Shown piece by piece: positions 18,756-27,940 of a stretch of 35,228 nt of DNA. Position numbers and translations under genes: made by a program. Below the pieces are notes generated by a model, which was not told the origin of the DNA, ran no database searches, and saw only the letters and a program-made list of their open reading frames with translations. Source of the DNA: Streptomyces apricus (GTDB lineage Bacteria > Actinomycetota > Actinomycetes > Streptomycetales > Streptomycetaceae); NCBI RefSeq assembly GCF_008369065.1, contig NZ_VDFC01000040.1, forward strand, positions 86,045 to 121,272. Direction: 5' to 3'. The first letter of the stretch is position 1. The number at the start of each line of letters is the position of its first letter.

Positions 18756-20873
18756 TCAGTCGTTGCCGTTGCCCGGCATCGGCGTCGTCTTCTGGATCTG
18801 CAGCAGGAACTCGGCGTTCGACTTCGTCTGCTTCATCTTGTCGAGCAGCAGCTCGATCGCCTGCTGCTGGTCGAGCGCGTGCAGCACGCGACGCAGCTTC
18901 CAGGTGATGGCGAGCTCGTCGCTGCCGAGCAGGATCTCTTCCTTGCGGGTACCGGACGCGTCGACGTCCACCGCGGGGAAGATGCGCTTGTCGGCGAGCT
19001 TGCGGTCGAGCTTGAGCTCGGCGTTGCCGGTGCCCTTGAACTCCTCGAAGATGACCTCGTCCATGCGCGAGCCGGTGTCGACGAGCGCGGTGGCCAGGAT
19101 CGTCAGCGAGCCGCCGTCCTCGATGTTGCGCGCGGCACCGAAGAAGCGCTTCGGCGGGTACAGCGCGGTCGAGTCGACACCACCGGACAGGATGCGGCCG
19201 GAGGCCGGGGCGGCGAGGTTGTACGCACGGCCCAGACGCGTGATCGAGTCGAGCAGCACGACGACGTCGTGGCCCAGCTCCACCAGGCGCTTGGCCCGCT
19301 CGATGGCGAGCTCGGCGACCGTGGTGTGGTCCTCGGCGGGGCGGTCGAAGGTCGAGGAGATGACCTCGCCCTTCACCGACCGCTGCATGTCGGTGACCTC
19401 TTCCGGACGCTCGTCGACCAGGACGACCATCAGGTGGCACTCGGGGTTGTTGTGCGTGATCGCGTTGGCGATCGCCTGCATGATCATGGTCTTGCCGGTC
19501 TTCGGCGGGGCCACGATCAGACCGCGCTGGCCCTTTCCGATGGGCGCGACGAGGTCGATGATGCGGGTCGTCAGCACGCCCGGGTCGGTCTCCAGGCGGA
19601 GCCGGTCCTGCGGGTAGAGCGGCGTCAGCTTGTTGAACTCCGGCCGTCCGCGCCCGGATTCGGGCGCCATGCCGTTCTGCGAGTCCAGCCGGACCAGCGC
19701 GTTGAACTTCTCGCGGCGCTCGCCGTCCTTGGGCTGGCGGACCGCGCCGGTGACGTGGTCGCCCTTGCGCAGGCCGTTCTTGCGGACCTGGGCCAGCGAC
19801 ACGTACACGTCGTTCGGACCGGGCAGGTAGCCCGAGGTGCGGATGAACGCGTAGTTGTCGAGGATGTCCAGGATGCCCGCGACGGGGATCAGCACGTCGT
19901 CGTCGGCGACCTGCGGCTCGTTGGGGCCGAACTCGTCGCGCCCGCGGCGGCCGCGGCGGTCGCGGTACCGGCCGCGGCGTCCGCGGCGGCCACCCGCCTC
20001 GTCGTCGTAGCCGTCGTCCTGCGGACCGTTGTCGCGCTGGCGGTCCTGCCGGCCGCCGCCCTGCTGGCGGTCCTGCCGGTCCTGCCGGTCCTGCCGGTCC
20101 TGGCGCTGCTGGTTGCCGCCGCCCTGACCGCCCTGGTTGCCGCCCTGGCCGCCCTGCTGCTCGTCGCCCTTGCCGCCGCGGCGGTCGCGGTCGCGGCCCC
20201 CGCGGTCACGGTCGCCGCGCTCACCGCGGTCACCACGGTCGCCGCGGTCACGGCGGTCACGGCGGCCCTGCCGGCCCTCGGCGCCGCCGTCCTGGCCGTC
20301 GCCCCTGCTCTCGCCCTGGGGCTGCGCGGGGGCCTCGGTCCTGAGGTCGCCCTTCGCCTCGGCGGTCACCGTCTCGGGGCTGCCCGCCTCGGCGGTGGCA
20401 CGGCGCCGGCGGCGCTCGGCCGGGGCCTCCTCGGCCTCGCCGCGGGACGGTCCGCCGTCGGGCTGGCCGGGGATCTCGATCTGCTGCTGGGCCACGGCCT
20501 TCTCGGCCTGGGCCACCGCCTTCTCCTCGGCGGGGGAGCCAGCCTCGTCACCCGTACGCGCCTTCGAGGTGGCCCGGCGCTTGGGCTTCGTCTCGGGGGC
20601 GTCCCCGGCGGCGGCCGCGGCCTTGGCGGAGGCGCCGCTTCCGCCCTGCGCCTCCTTGATGACCTCGATCAGCTGGCTCTTGCGCATCCGCGCGGTGCCC
20701 CTGATGCCGAGGCCGGATGCGACCTGCTGCAACTCGGCCAGCACCATGCCCTCGAGGCCGGTACCGCGGCGCCGACGGGAGCCGGCACCGGTGGCAGGCG
20801 CGGAGGCGTCCGTGGCGGGCGCGGCAGCGGTCTCCTCGACACGTGCGCCCATCAGATCGGTGGTGTCGCTCAC
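18756..20873 (-). CDS. rho: Transcription termination factor Rho with long Arg/Gly-rich insertion
   Basis: Hexameric RNA helicase that ends transcription. The start is GTG 20873, with AAGGA six bases upstream, giving 705 residues against 419 in E. coli. Order of parts: the Rho N-terminal helical domain (about 38-76); an insertion of about 240 residues, low in complexity and rich in Ala/Glu then Arg/Asp/Gly/Gln, typical of actinobacteria and able to bind RNA; the cold-shock-like RNA-binding domain (about 325-380); and the ATPase with P-loop APPKTGKT (455-462) and Walker [17 protein letters not shown]. The insertion contains a DRQ repeat encoded by nine-base units at 20072-20107. It is transcribed alone, with a long leader before it and a terminator after it. 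Confidence 0.97.
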   Translation of the reverse strand: MSDTTDLMGARVEETAAAPATDASAPATGAGSRRRRGTGLEGMVLAELQQVASGLGIRGTARMRKSQLIEVIKEAQGGSGASAKAAAAAGDAPETKPKRRATSKARTGDEAGSPAEEKAVAQAEKAVAQQQIEIPGQPDGGPSRGEAEEAPAERRRRRATAEAGSPETVTAEAKGDLRTEAPAQPQGESRGDGQDGGAEGRQGRRDRRDRGDRGDRGERGDRDRGGRDRDRRGGKGDEQQGGQGGNQGGQGGGNQQRQDRQDRQDRQDRQQGGGRQDRQRDNGPQDDGYDDEAGGRRGRRGRYRDRRGRRGRDEFGPNEPQVADDDVLIPVAGILDILDNYAFIRTSGYLPGPNDVYVSLAQVRKNGLRKGDHVTGAVRQPKDGERREKFNALVRLDSQNGMAPESGRGRPEFNKLTPLYPQDRLRLETDPGVLTTRIIDLVAPIGKGQRGLIVAPPKTGKTMIMQAIANAITHNNPECHLMVVLVDERPEEVTDMQRSVKGEVISSTFDRPAEDHTTVAELAIERAKRLVELGHDVVVLLDSITRLGRAYNLAAPASGRILSGGVDSTALYPPKRFFGAARNIEDGGSLTILATALVDTGSRMDEVIFEEFKGTGNAELKLDRKLADKRIFPAVDVDASGTRKEEILLGSDELAITWKLRRVLHALDQQQAIELLLDKMKQTKSNAEFLLQIQKTTPMPGNGND

Positions 20874-21258
20874 GAAGGGTCCTTCCCTGGAGCGGACGTC
20901 GGCCTGTCTGGCTCGGCGACCGGTTGTGCTGTCCGACAGTGGTCCGTCTTGTGTGGACCGTGCCGGGGCGGTGGTCCGCCCAAAGGCGGAGGGAATTTCT
21001 GGGATGACGTTTCCCGGGGCCATGGACCTGAGGTGCTGTGTCCATCGGCTCGTTCACGCCGGTTCCGGAGCGTGCTCAGCACCGCTCAGCGCGTAGCACC
21101 CAATGCGTGACGCAAAGCAGTTTGGGGGGCTCCCGGAAGAATGGTTGTCCCGGACGGGGACGTGAAGCACCTCGCCATGGTGGGGTCGGGTGCAGACTTG
21201 AGGTTAACACTACCGGATCCAACAAACATTCCCCCTCTCGAAATCCGGCGACCGGGTG
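20874..21258 (-). promoter_or_regulatory. rho leader and promoter region
   Basis: 385 bases with no convincing gene. Near the thrB side is an A/T-rich stretch including TAGTGTTAACCTC on the - strand, the likely promoter area. Closer to rho are two hairpins, GGTCC/GGACC (about 20941-20960) and TCCGCC-caaa-GGCGGA (20975-20990). A long untranslated leader is in keeping with the autoregulation of rho known in other bacteria. Confidence 0.45.
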
Positions 21259-22176
21259 TCACGGAGCAAGCGGCAGCACGCTCGCTCCGGTGGCGTCGAG
21301 GCTCAGCCGGTTGGCCGCCCAGCCCTCGCCCGCCAGCCTTGCGACCTTGTCGGCGGCGGCCTCGTCGGCGAGCGCGAGCACGGTGGGTCCGGCGCCGGAG
21401 ATGACCGCGGGGATCCCGTCCGCCCGCAGCCGCTCCACCAGCGCCGCGCTCTCCGGCATGGCCGGGGCGCGGTACTCCTGGTGCAGGCGGTCCTCGGTGG
21501 CGGCGAGCAGCAGCTCGGGGCGCCTGGTCAGGGCCTCGACGAGCAGTGCGGCGCGGCCCGCGTTGGTGGCGGCGTCGACATGCGGGACGGTGCGCGGGAG
21601 CAGTCCGCGGGCGGTCTCCGTGAGCACGGCCTTGCCGGGTACGAAGACGACGGGGACGACGGAGTCCGCGGGCTCCATGCGGATGGCGCGGGCGGCCCCG
21701 TTCTCCAGCCAGGAGAGGGTGAATCCGCCGAGCAGACAGGCGGCGACGTTGTCGGGGTGGCCCTCGATCTCGGTGGCCAGCTCCAGGAGCGCGGTGTCGT
21801 CGAGCTTGCCGTCCCCGCCTATGGTCACGGCGCGGGCGGCCACGATGCCGGCGCAGATCGCGGCGGACGAGGAGCCCAGGCCCCGGCCGTGCGGGATGCG
21901 GTTCGCGCAGACGATCTCCAGGCCGCGGGGCTGCCCGCCCAGCAGGTCGAAGGCGGTGCGCAGGGAGCGTACGAGGAGGTGGCGCTCGTCACGCGGGAGG
22001 GTCTCGCTCCCCTCGCCCGCGATGTCGATGTCCAGCCCGGAATCGGCCACCCGGACGACCACGTCGTCGTACAGCCCCAGTGACAGGCCGAGGGCGTCGA
22101 AGCCCGGGCCGAGGTTGGCACTGGTGGCGGGGACGCGCACCCGGACGGCGGCGGCGCGGAACGCTGGACCGGCCAT
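21259..22176 (-). CDS. thrB: Homoserine kinase
   Basis: Phosphorylates homoserine with ATP, the fourth step from aspartate to threonine. From ATG 22176 (AAGGAGAG upstream) it has 305 residues; the longer open frame upstream is not family-like. It is a GHMP kinase: N-terminal VRVRVPATSANLGPGFDALG, then the ATP loop IPHGRGLGSSSAAICAG, and the C-terminal GAGPTVLAL motif. It lies 268 bases after thrC, so it may have its own promoter. Confidence 0.96.
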   Translation of the reverse strand: MAGPAFRAAAVRVRVPATSANLGPGFDALGLSLGLYDDVVVRVADSGLDIDIAGEGSETLPRDERHLLVRSLRTAFDLLGGQPRGLEIVCANRIPHGRGLGSSSAAICAGIVAARAVTIGGDGKLDDTALLELATEIEGHPDNVAACLLGGFTLSWLENGAARAIRMEPADSVVPVVFVPGKAVLTETARGLLPRTVPHVDAATNAGRAALLVEALTRRPELLLAATEDRLHQEYRAPAMPESAALVERLRADGIPAVISGAGPTVLALADEAAADKVARLAGEGWAANRLSLDATGASVLPLAP

Positions 22177-22444
22177 CGCTCGATGACTCTCCTTGAGCTT
22201 GAGCTGCGAGATTCTCGAAAATCCTGCGAGACGTACGGGGAATGCGGAAGACCCGGAGGCCGCAGGGACGGCGCGGCACCGCGGCATATGCGGCGGGCGG
22301 GTTCGGTACAGCTTATCGAAGGAAGCTTCCGTGGCGACATAGGGCGCACAGGAGGCGCACGATGCGTGTCGTAAGCCCGCATGTGCACCCCCTGCCGGGT
22401 GCCTCTTCCTGTGCCCTGTCGGGCGTGTGTGCCGTGTGGTGCGG
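22177..22444 (-). other. thrC-thrB spacer
   Basis: 268 bases without a supported gene. It contains a perfect 10-bp palindrome GGAAGCTTCC (22321-22330) close to a weak -10-like GATAAG on the - strand, and partly complementary GGGTGC/GGCACC segments just after thrC. These could be a thrC terminator and a thrB promoter with an operator, but none is strong. Confidence 0.3.
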
Positions 22445-23503
22445 TTACGCGAGACCCAGGCGCTCGGCGGCCGTGGCCGCGTCGACCGGGACGGTGACCG
22501 GCTGCGGGGCGCCCGCGACGGCCCAGTCGGGGTCCTTGAGGCCGTTCCCGGTCACCGTGCAGACGATGCGCTGGCCCGGGTCGACCTTGCCCTGCTCGGC
22601 GGCCTTGAGCAGACCGGCGACGGAGGCCGCGGAGGCCGGCTCGACGAAGACGCCCTCCTGCGCGGCCAACAGACGGTAGGCGCGCAGGATCTCACGGTCC
22701 GTCACCTCGTCGATGAAGCCGCCCGACTCGTCCCGCGCGGCCAGCGCGAACTGCCAGGAGGCCGGGTTGCCGATGCGGATCGCGGTGGCGATCGTCGAGG
22801 GGTCCTTGACGACCTCGCCGCGCACGATCGGGGCGGACCCGGAAGCCTGGAAGCCCCACATCCGCGGGGTGCGCGCGGCGACCTTGTCGGCGGCGTACTC
22901 GGTGTACCCCTTCCAGTACGCGGTGATGTTGCCCGCGTTGCCCACCGGCAGGACGTGAATGTCGGGGGCGTCGCCCAGCATGTCCACGATCTCGAACGCG
23001 GCGGTCTTCTGGCCCTCGATGCGCACCGGGTTGACCGAATTGACCAGCGCCACCGGGTAGTTGTCGGACAGGCTGCGCGCGAGCGTGAGGCAGTCGTCGA
23101 AGTTGCCGTCGACCTGGAGGATCTTCGCGCCGTGCACGAGGGCCTGGCCCATCTTGCCGAGCGCGATCTTGCCCTGCGGGACGAGCACGGCGCAGACCAT
23201 TCCGGCGCGCACGGCGTAGGCGGCCGCCGAGGCGGACGTATTGCCCGTGGAGGCACAGATGACGGCCTTCGCGCCCTCCTCCTTGGCCCGCGTGATGGCC
23301 ATGGTCATGCCCCGGTCCTTGAAGGACCCGGTGGGGTTGGCACCCTCGACCTTGAGGTGCACCTCGCAGCCCGTGCGCTCGGAGAGCACCTGCGCCGGTA
23401 CGAGCGGCGTACCGCCCTCACGGAGCGAGACGACCTCCGTGGTGCCGGAGACCGGCAGCCGGTCCCGGTACTCCTCGATGATTCCGCGCCACTGGTGGGT
23501 CAT
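22445..23503 (-). CDS. thrC: Threonine synthase
   Basis: PLP enzyme converting O-phosphohomoserine to threonine and phosphate. At 352 residues it is the short, cofactor-type-II form. The PLP lysine is Lys62 in [11 protein letters not shown]; the phosphate-binding glycine region is [16 protein letters not shown]. It begins six bases after the hom stop, with its ribosome site GAAGGAGAG overlapping the hom stop codon, so the two are translated together. Confidence 0.96.
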   Translation of the reverse strand: MTHQWRGIIEEYRDRLPVSGTTEVVSLREGGTPLVPAQVLSERTGCEVHLKVEGANPTGSFKDRGMTMAITRAKEEGAKAVICASTGNTSASAAAYAVRAGMVCAVLVPQGKIALGKMGQALVHGAKILQVDGNFDDCLTLARSLSDNYPVALVNSVNPVRIEGQKTAAFEIVDMLGDAPDIHVLPVGNAGNITAYWKGYTEYAADKVAARTPRMWGFQASGSAPIVRGEVVKDPSTIATAIRIGNPASWQFALAARDESGGFIDEVTDREILRAYRLLAAQEGVFVEPASAASVAGLLKAAEQGKVDPGQRIVCTVTGNGLKDPDWAVAGAPQPVTVPVDAATAAERLGLA

Positions 23504-23509
23504 TGCTCG

Positions 23510-24811
23510 TTACTCTCCTTCAACCCGCATGATGCTGGCGACACCCCGCACGGTGTCGAGGTTGCGCAGCGCCTCGACGGTCCCCGTCAGGGACGCGTCG
23601 GACGCGCGGTGCGTGACGACCACGAGGGAGGCATCGCCGCCTCCGTCCTGCCGTCCTTGCTGACGAACGGTGTCGATCGACACCCCGTGTTCGGCGAAGA
23701 CGGTCGCCACCTGGGCCAGGACGCCCGGTTTGTCCGCCACGTCGAGGCTGATGTGGTAGCGGGTCACGACCTCGCCCATGGACGAGACGGGCAGCCGGGC
23801 GTACGCCGAGTCGCCGGGCCCGGTCGCGCCGCTGAGCTTGTTGCGGCACACGGCCACCAGGTCACCGAGGACGGCGGACGCCGTCGGGGCGCCGCCCGCG
23901 CCCGGCCCGTAGAACATGAGCTGCCCGGCGGCGTCCGACTCGACGAACACGGCGTTGTACGCGCCGCGCACCGAGGCGAGCGGGTGGCTCAGCGGGATCA
24001 TGGCGGGGTGCACCCGCGCGGTCACCGATCCCCCGTCGGCGGCCCGCTCGCAGATGGCGAGCAGCTTGATGGTGCAGCCCATGGCCCGCGCCGAGGCGAA
24101 GTCGGCGGCGGTGACCTCGGTCATGCCCTCGCGGTACACGTCGTCGAGGCGCACGCGCGTGTGGAAGGCGATCCCGGCGAGGATGGCGGCCTTGGCTGCC
24201 GCGTCGAACCCCTCGACGTCGGCGGTGGGGTCGGCCTCCGCGTACCCGAGGGCGGTGGCCTCGTCGAGGGCCTCCTGGTAGCCGGCGCCCGTGGAGTCCA
24301 TCTTGTCGAGGATGAAGTTGGTGGTGCCGTTGACGATGCCGAGCACCCGGTTGACCTTGTCGCCGGCGAGGGACTCGCGCAGCGGGCGGATCAGCGGGAT
24401 GGCGCCGGCGACGGCGGCCTCGTAGTAGAGGTCCGCGTCGTGGTCCTGGGCCGCCGCGTGCAGCGCGGCGCCGTCCTGCGCGAGCAGCGCCTTGTTGGCG
24501 GAGACGACGGAGGCGCCGTGCTCGAAGGCGGTGGTGATGAGGGTGCGGGCGGGCTCGATGCCGCCGATGACCTCGACGACGACGTCGATGTCCCCCCGTT
24601 TCACCAGCGCGGTCGCGTCCGTGGTGACGAGGGCGGGGTCGATGCCCGCACGCACCTTGCTGGGCCGCCGCACGGCCACGCCGGCCAGCTCGACGGGGGC
24701 CCCGATGCGCGCGGCGAGGTCGTCGGCGTGCGTCGTCATGATGCGCGCCACCTCTGAGCCGACGACCCCACAGCCCAGCAGCGCCACCTTCAGCGGACGC
24801 GTACGCATCAT
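23510..24811 (-). CDS. hom: Homoserine dehydrogenase with ACT domain
   Basis: Reduces aspartate semialdehyde to homoserine with NAD(P)H, the branch point between lysine and threonine/methionine. The 433-residue monofunctional protein has the nucleotide-binding GCGVVGSEVA near the N terminus, the catalytic stretch GIVNGTTNFILDKM, and TADVEGFDAAAKAAILA with the catalytic Lys. A C-terminal ACT domain (YHISLDVADKPGVLAQVATV) is where threonine feedback is usually exerted. Two ATG codons stand in tandem at the start behind a GAGG site. It lies 150 bases after lysA and is coupled to thrC. Confidence 0.97.
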   Translation of the reverse strand: MMRTRPLKVALLGCGVVGSEVARIMTTHADDLAARIGAPVELAGVAVRRPSKVRAGIDPALVTTDATALVKRGDIDVVVEVIGGIEPARTLITTAFEHGASVVSANKALLAQDGAALHAAAQDHDADLYYEAAVAGAIPLIRPLRESLAGDKVNRVLGIVNGTTNFILDKMDSTGAGYQEALDEATALGYAEADPTADVEGFDAAAKAAILAGIAFHTRVRLDDVYREGMTEVTAADFASARAMGCTIKLLAICERAADGGSVTARVHPAMIPLSHPLASVRGAYNAVFVESDAAGQLMFYGPGAGGAPTASAVLGDLVAVCRNKLSGATGPGDSAYARLPVSSMGEVVTRYHISLDVADKPGVLAQVATVFAEHGVSIDTVRQQGRQDGGGDASLVVVTHRASDASLTGTVEALRNLDTVRGVASIMRVEGE

Positions 24812-24857
24812 CCGACCTCGTTTCCTCTTACCGTCACGGTGGGACCAGTCTCACTCA

Positions 24858-24886
24858 CCGGACGGGGGTTTCTGCCCCACGTCCGG
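24858..24886 (-). promoter_or_regulatory. Stem-loop in the lysA-hom spacer
   Basis: CCGGACG-GGGG and CCCC-a-CGTCCGG form an 11-bp stem with a single bulge. It may end lysA transcription or attenuate entry into hom-thrC. There is no T run after it and no leader peptide rich in Thr or Ile codons was seen. Confidence 0.5.
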
Positions 24887-24961
24887 ATCGTGAGATGTCT
24901 ATTTCATTTACGCGGGGGCGGAAAACAGGAGATCTTCCGCCGGACCCGCCTGTCGTCCGGG

Positions 24962-26353
24962 TCAGCCGACGTCGAGACGCAGCAGGTCCTCCTCGGTCTC
25001 GCGGCGGACGATGACCCTGGCCTCGCCGTCGCGGACCGCGACGACGGGCGGACGCAGGGCGTGGTTGTAGTTGCTGGCCATCGAGCGGCAGTACGCGCCG
25101 GTGGCGGGCACCGCGATGAGGTCCCCCGGCGCCAGGTCGGAGGGCAGGAAGGCGTCCTTCACGACGATGTCCCCGCTCTCGCAGTGCTTGCCGACCACGC
25201 GCACCAGCATGGGCTCCGCGTCGCTCGTACGCGAGACCAGGGCGACGCTGTACTCGGCGTCGTACAGCGCGGTACGGATGTTGTCGGACATGCCGCCGTC
25301 GACGGAGACGTAGGTGCGCAGCCCTTCGAGGGGCTTGATGGTGCCGACCTCGTACAGGGTGAAGGCGGTGGGCCCGACGATGGCGCGCCCGGGCTCGACG
25401 GAGATCCGGGGCGTGCGCAGCTTCGCGGCCTCGCACTCGCGCGTCACGATCTCGCCGAGCGCCTTGGCGATCTCGTGGGGCTCGCGGGGGTCGTCGTCGC
25501 TGGTGTAGGCGATGCCGAGGCCGCCGCCGAGGTCGATCTCGGGCAGCTCGATGCCGTGCTCGTCGCGGATCGCGGCGAGCAGCGACACGACGCGCCGCGC
25601 GGCCACCTCGAACCCGGCCATGTCGAAGATCTGCGACCCGATGTGGGAGTGGATGCCGATGACCTCAAGCCCGTCGAGGGCGAGCGCGCGCCGTACGGCC
25701 TCGGCGGCCTGTCCGTCGGCGAGCGCGATCCCGAACTTCTGGTCCTCGTGCGCGGTGGCGATGAACTCGTGCGTGTGGGCCTCGACGCCGACGGTGACGC
25801 GGATCTGCACGCGCTGCCGCCTGCCGAGGCTCTGCGCGATGTGCGCGACCCGCACGATCTCCTGGAAGGAGTCGAGGACGATGCGCCCGACGCCGGCCTC
25901 GACGGCCCGGGTGATCTCCGCCACGGACTTGTTGTTGCCGTGGAAGGCGATGCGGTCGGCGGGCATGCCGGCGGAGAGGGCGGTGGCCAGCTCGCCGCCG
26001 GAGCAGACGTCCAGGTTGAGCCCCTCCTCGTGCAACCAGCGCACGACGGCGCGGGAGAGGAAGGCCTTGCCGGCGTAGAAGACGTCGGCGTCGTGCCCGA
26101 AGGCGGTGCGCCAGGCGCGCGCCCGCGCACGGAAGTCGGTCTCGTCGAGGAAGTACGCCGGGGTGCCGAACTGCTCGGCGAGCGTCGACACGTCGATCCC
26201 GCCGACGCTGACCGAGCCGTCCTCGGTACGCGTCACGGTCTGCGCCCAGACCTTCGGGTCGAGGACGTTGAGGTCGTCGGCCGGGGCGGAGTAGTGGCCC
26301 TCGGGCAGGACGTCGGCGTGGCGGGGCCCGGCGGGGTGTGCGGAACGGCTCAT
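24962..26353 (-). CDS. lysA: Diaminopimelate decarboxylase
   Basis: Last step of lysine synthesis: PLP-dependent decarboxylation of meso-diaminopimelate. The 463-residue protein is an alanine-racemase-fold decarboxylase. The PLP lysine is Lys96 in [22 protein letters not shown], the EPGRAIVG loop and the substrate-binding CESGD near the C terminus are all present. It is followed by hom, which uses the same precursor pool, and preceded by nrtL, 89 bases upstream. That spacer has several GAACACCT-like and CCGGAGCA-like short direct repeats of unknown meaning. Confidence 0.97.
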   Translation of the reverse strand: MSRSAHPAGPRHADVLPEGHYSAPADDLNVLDPKVWAQTVTRTEDGSVSVGGIDVSTLAEQFGTPAYFLDETDFRARARAWRTAFGHDADVFYAGKAFLSRAVVRWLHEEGLNLDVCSGGELATALSAGMPADRIAFHGNNKSVAEITRAVEAGVGRIVLDSFQEIVRVAHIAQSLGRRQRVQIRVTVGVEAHTHEFIATAHEDQKFGIALADGQAAEAVRRALALDGLEVIGIHSHIGSQIFDMAGFEVAARRVVSLLAAIRDEHGIELPEIDLGGGLGIAYTSDDDPREPHEIAKALGEIVTRECEAAKLRTPRISVEPGRAIVGPTAFTLYEVGTIKPLEGLRTYVSVDGGMSDNIRTALYDAEYSVALVSRTSDAEPMLVRVVGKHCESGDIVVKDAFLPSDLAPGDLIAVPATGAYCRSMASNYNHALRPPVVAVRDGEARVIVRRETEEDLLRLDVG

Positions 26354-26442
26354 GTCTGTGGGCTCTCTCAGAGATGTTCTACGAGGTGTTCCAGACGTGC
26401 TCCGGAGACATTCGGCATGTCGAGAAATGCTCCGGGGCGCAT

Positions 26443-26898
26443 CTAGAGGTGTTCTGGCGCGTCGATGCCGAGCAGGGACAGGCCGCCGGCCAGCACCGTC
26501 CCGGCGGCTTCGGCGAGCGCGAGCCGGGAGCGGTGGGCGGCCGAGGGTTTCTCGTCGCCGAGCGGGAGGACGGTGTGCTGGAAGGCGAGCAGCGCGTCGG
26601 CGACGGTGACGAGGTGCCGCGTGAGCCGGTCGGGCGCGCGGTGGCGCGCGGCGGCGGCGAGGGCGTGGGGGTAGGTGTCTAGGGCGTCGAGGAGGGCACC
26701 GGTTTCGACTCCGGCACCGTCCTCCGTGCCGGGAACACCGGTGAATCCGAGCTGGGCGGCGTTACGGCTGAGGGCCCGGGTGCGGGCGTGTGCGTAACGG
26801 ACCCGGAAGAAGGGGTTCCCCTCCCGCTGGACGAGGTGCTCGTCGGTGATGCGGGGCCGGTCGTGGGACCCTCTCCCCCACCCCCAAAACCTGTTCAT
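26443..26898 (-). CDS. nrtL: ArgS-related anticodon-binding protein (NrtL-like), short form
   Basis: The 151 residues match the C-terminal DALR anticodon-binding domain of arginyl-tRNA synthetase: [23 protein letters not shown] at residues about 21-43, then an all-helical bundle ending [12 protein letters not shown]. There is no catalytic domain, so it cannot charge tRNA; the role is unknown. Homologues before lysA in other Streptomyces are, from memory, longer, with an ArgS N-terminal-like part. Here the frame begins 59 bases from the divergent tRNA-Arg gene, its first residues ([12 protein letters not shown]) are not family-like and the ribosome site is poor. This suggests loss of the 5' half by deletion. 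It may still be expressed. Confidence 0.7.
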   Translation of the reverse strand: MNRFWGWGRGSHDRPRITDEHLVQREGNPFFRVRYAHARTRALSRNAAQLGFTGVPGTEDGAGVETGALLDALDTYPHALAAAARHRAPDRLTRHLVTVADALLAFQHTVLPLGDEKPSAAHRSRLALAEAAGTVLAGGLSLLGIDAPEHL

Positions 26899-26924
26899 GA
26901 CGACCCCGAAAGAGCTGGTAGGGT
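26895..26924 (+). promoter_or_regulatory. Possible tRNA-Arg promoter
   Basis: TAGGGT at 26919-26924 is the -10 form common for Streptomyces tRNA promoters and lies about 33 bases before the tRNA. A weak -35 (TCATGA) is 18 bases upstream and overlaps the nrtL start codon. Confidence 0.45.
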
Positions 26925-26957
26925 TCTACCCGTCGCCGCAACCACAGCGCCCGACAC

Positions 26958-27029
26958 GCCCCCGTAGCTCAGGGGATAGAGCAACGGCCTCCGGAGCCGT
27001 GTGCGCAGGTTCGAATCCTGCCGGGGGCA
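26958..27029 (+). tRNA. tRNA-Arg, anticodon CCG
   Basis: 72 bases fold as a full cloverleaf: acceptor GCCCCCG/CGGGGGC plus discriminator A, D arm GCTC...GAGC, anticodon stem ACGGC/GCCGT with loop CTCCGGA (anticodon CCG reading CGG), and T arm GCAGG-TTCGAAT-CCTGC. The CCA end is not encoded. tRNA-Arg genes are common entry points for actinomycete integrative elements, and accessory DNA begins directly after this one. Confidence 0.97.
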
Positions 27030-27047
27030 CCTCGTAGTAGGTGCCCA

Positions 27048-27087
27048 AAGACCCCGCCATCAGCGGTTTCGCTGAGGACGGGGTCTT
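27048..27087 (+). terminator. Terminator after tRNA-Arg
   Basis: Outer stem AAGACCCCG/CGGGGTCTT (27048-27056, 27079-27087) and inner perfect 6-bp stem TCAGCG/CGCTGA. It starts 18 bases after the tRNA. Confidence 0.9.
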
Positions 27088-27088
27088 G

Positions 27089-27537
27089 GCGTATGTGCGG
27101 CCGTGCGCAGGCGGAGGCCGCCGAAAGCAGCCGTTTGCCGGTGATCACGTTGTAATAGCGTGTTGATCTTTCAGAGGGACCCCGCACGTCAGAGGCTGTC
27201 TTCCCGTCTCGTCAGCGTAGCCGTGCAGACATGGCGAAAGCCCCGGATCTCTCCAGGGCTCACGTCCATCGGTCCTGCGGACCGTTTCACTTCCAGGTGT
27301 CGCCCTACTCCCCCCAGACCCTTCAAGGCGGCTCGCTCCGCTCCCCGCGCGCGGCCCAGCTCCCGGCCGGGCTCATGGCAATCAGCCGCCTGACGCCAGA
27401 GAAGGGCCACATCGTGGCGGGGCGGTCGGCTCCACGACTTTACGGAGCCATGATCACTTGCGCCAAAGCCGCTTCATCGCCCTGAGCTAGTGCGCCTTCT
27501 TCTCCGTTCCTCAGAGAACTGTCAGCACGAACGGAAG
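27089..27537. other. Gene-poor stretch with three hairpins after the tRNA
   Basis: About 450 bases with only short frames lacking family resemblance. Structured elements are AGCCC-c-GGA/TCC-a-GGGCT (27239-27260), CGGTCC-tgc-GGACCG (27270-27284) and GGCTCC/GGAGCC (27428-27449). It could hold a small RNA or the remains of the recombination region of an integrated element. No att-like repeat of the tRNA end was found here. Confidence 0.4.
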
Positions 27538-27565
27538 TTGACCTAAGCTGTACTGCGACTAAGCC
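27538..27565 (+). promoter_or_regulatory. Possible promoter of the EACC1-caspase pair
   Basis: TTGACC (27538-27543), a 16-base spacer and TAAGCC (27560-27565), about 30 bases before the EACC1 start. The -35 is good; the -10 and spacing are weak. Confidence 0.4.
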
Positions 27566-27594
27566 AGTTAGTGGGTCAGGGGGTTGAGACCGTG

Positions 27595-27933
27595 ATGCGG
27601 ATCAGCATGGTTGGCCGGGGTGCTGAGGAAGAGTTGCGCTCACTCCGCACGTGGCTTCTCGAAGATCCAAAGGTTCGCCAGCATTCGAAGGTGTTTTGGG
27701 AGACTTCACAGCCCCAACCCGGAGCAATGGGGGCCGATGCATTTTCCGTTCTTCAATTGGTCACAGATAACTTCTGGCAGATCTCCACCTTCTCGATCAC
27801 TTACGCCGCCTGGCGAAAAACTCGGACTCAAGCACCTCGCGTGACAATTGAGCATAACGGAAAATCTGTAACGATTGAAGGAAGTGACACGGAAACACTT
27901 GAGCGCATGATCCGCTCGCTGAGTGCAGAGTAG
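27595..27933 (+). CDS. EACC1-type effector-associated constant component
   Basis: 112 residues from ATG 27595 (GTG at 27592 or 27571 are alternatives). It resembles the effector-associated constant component 1 family that accompanies caspase-like and other effectors in actinobacterial conflict systems. Visible features are the start MRISMVG, EELRSLRTWLLEDPKVRQHSK, a central hydrophobic segment (DAFSVLQLVTDNFWQISTFSITYAAW, possibly membrane-associated), then VTIEHNGKSVTIEGSDTETLERMIRSL. Its biochemical role is unknown. It precedes the caspase gene with at most a few bases between them, so the two form one transcription unit. Codon third positions are often A or T (AAA, ATT, GTA), unlike the core genes, pointing to acquisition by transfer. 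Confidence 0.75.
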   Translation: MRISMVGRGAEEELRSLRTWLLEDPKVRQHSKVFWETSQPQPGAMGADAFSVLQLVTDNFWQISTFSITYAAWRKTRTQAPRVTIEHNGKSVTIEGSDTETLERMIRSLSAE

Positions 27934-27940
27934 TTATTCC

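Noticed and set aside
20060..20110. CCTGCCGGT tandem units considered as a CRISPR or regulatory repeat array
   Set aside because: Units are contiguous, nine bases long, without spacers, and encode DRQ in frame inside rho.
18222..21110. 962-codon open frame on the + strand opposite rho
   Set aside because: Antisense to rho and to its repetitive insertion, which gives Ala/Val/Leu repeats; no ribosome site.
22427..24757. 776-codon open frame on the + strand opposite thrC/hom
   Set aside because: Shadow of two coupled biosynthetic genes.
27189..27410. 73-codon frame on the - strand (and an 84-codon frame opposite) after the tRNA
   Set aside because: No recognised domain, overlapping frames on both strands and hairpins in the same DNA; kept only as a structured stretch.
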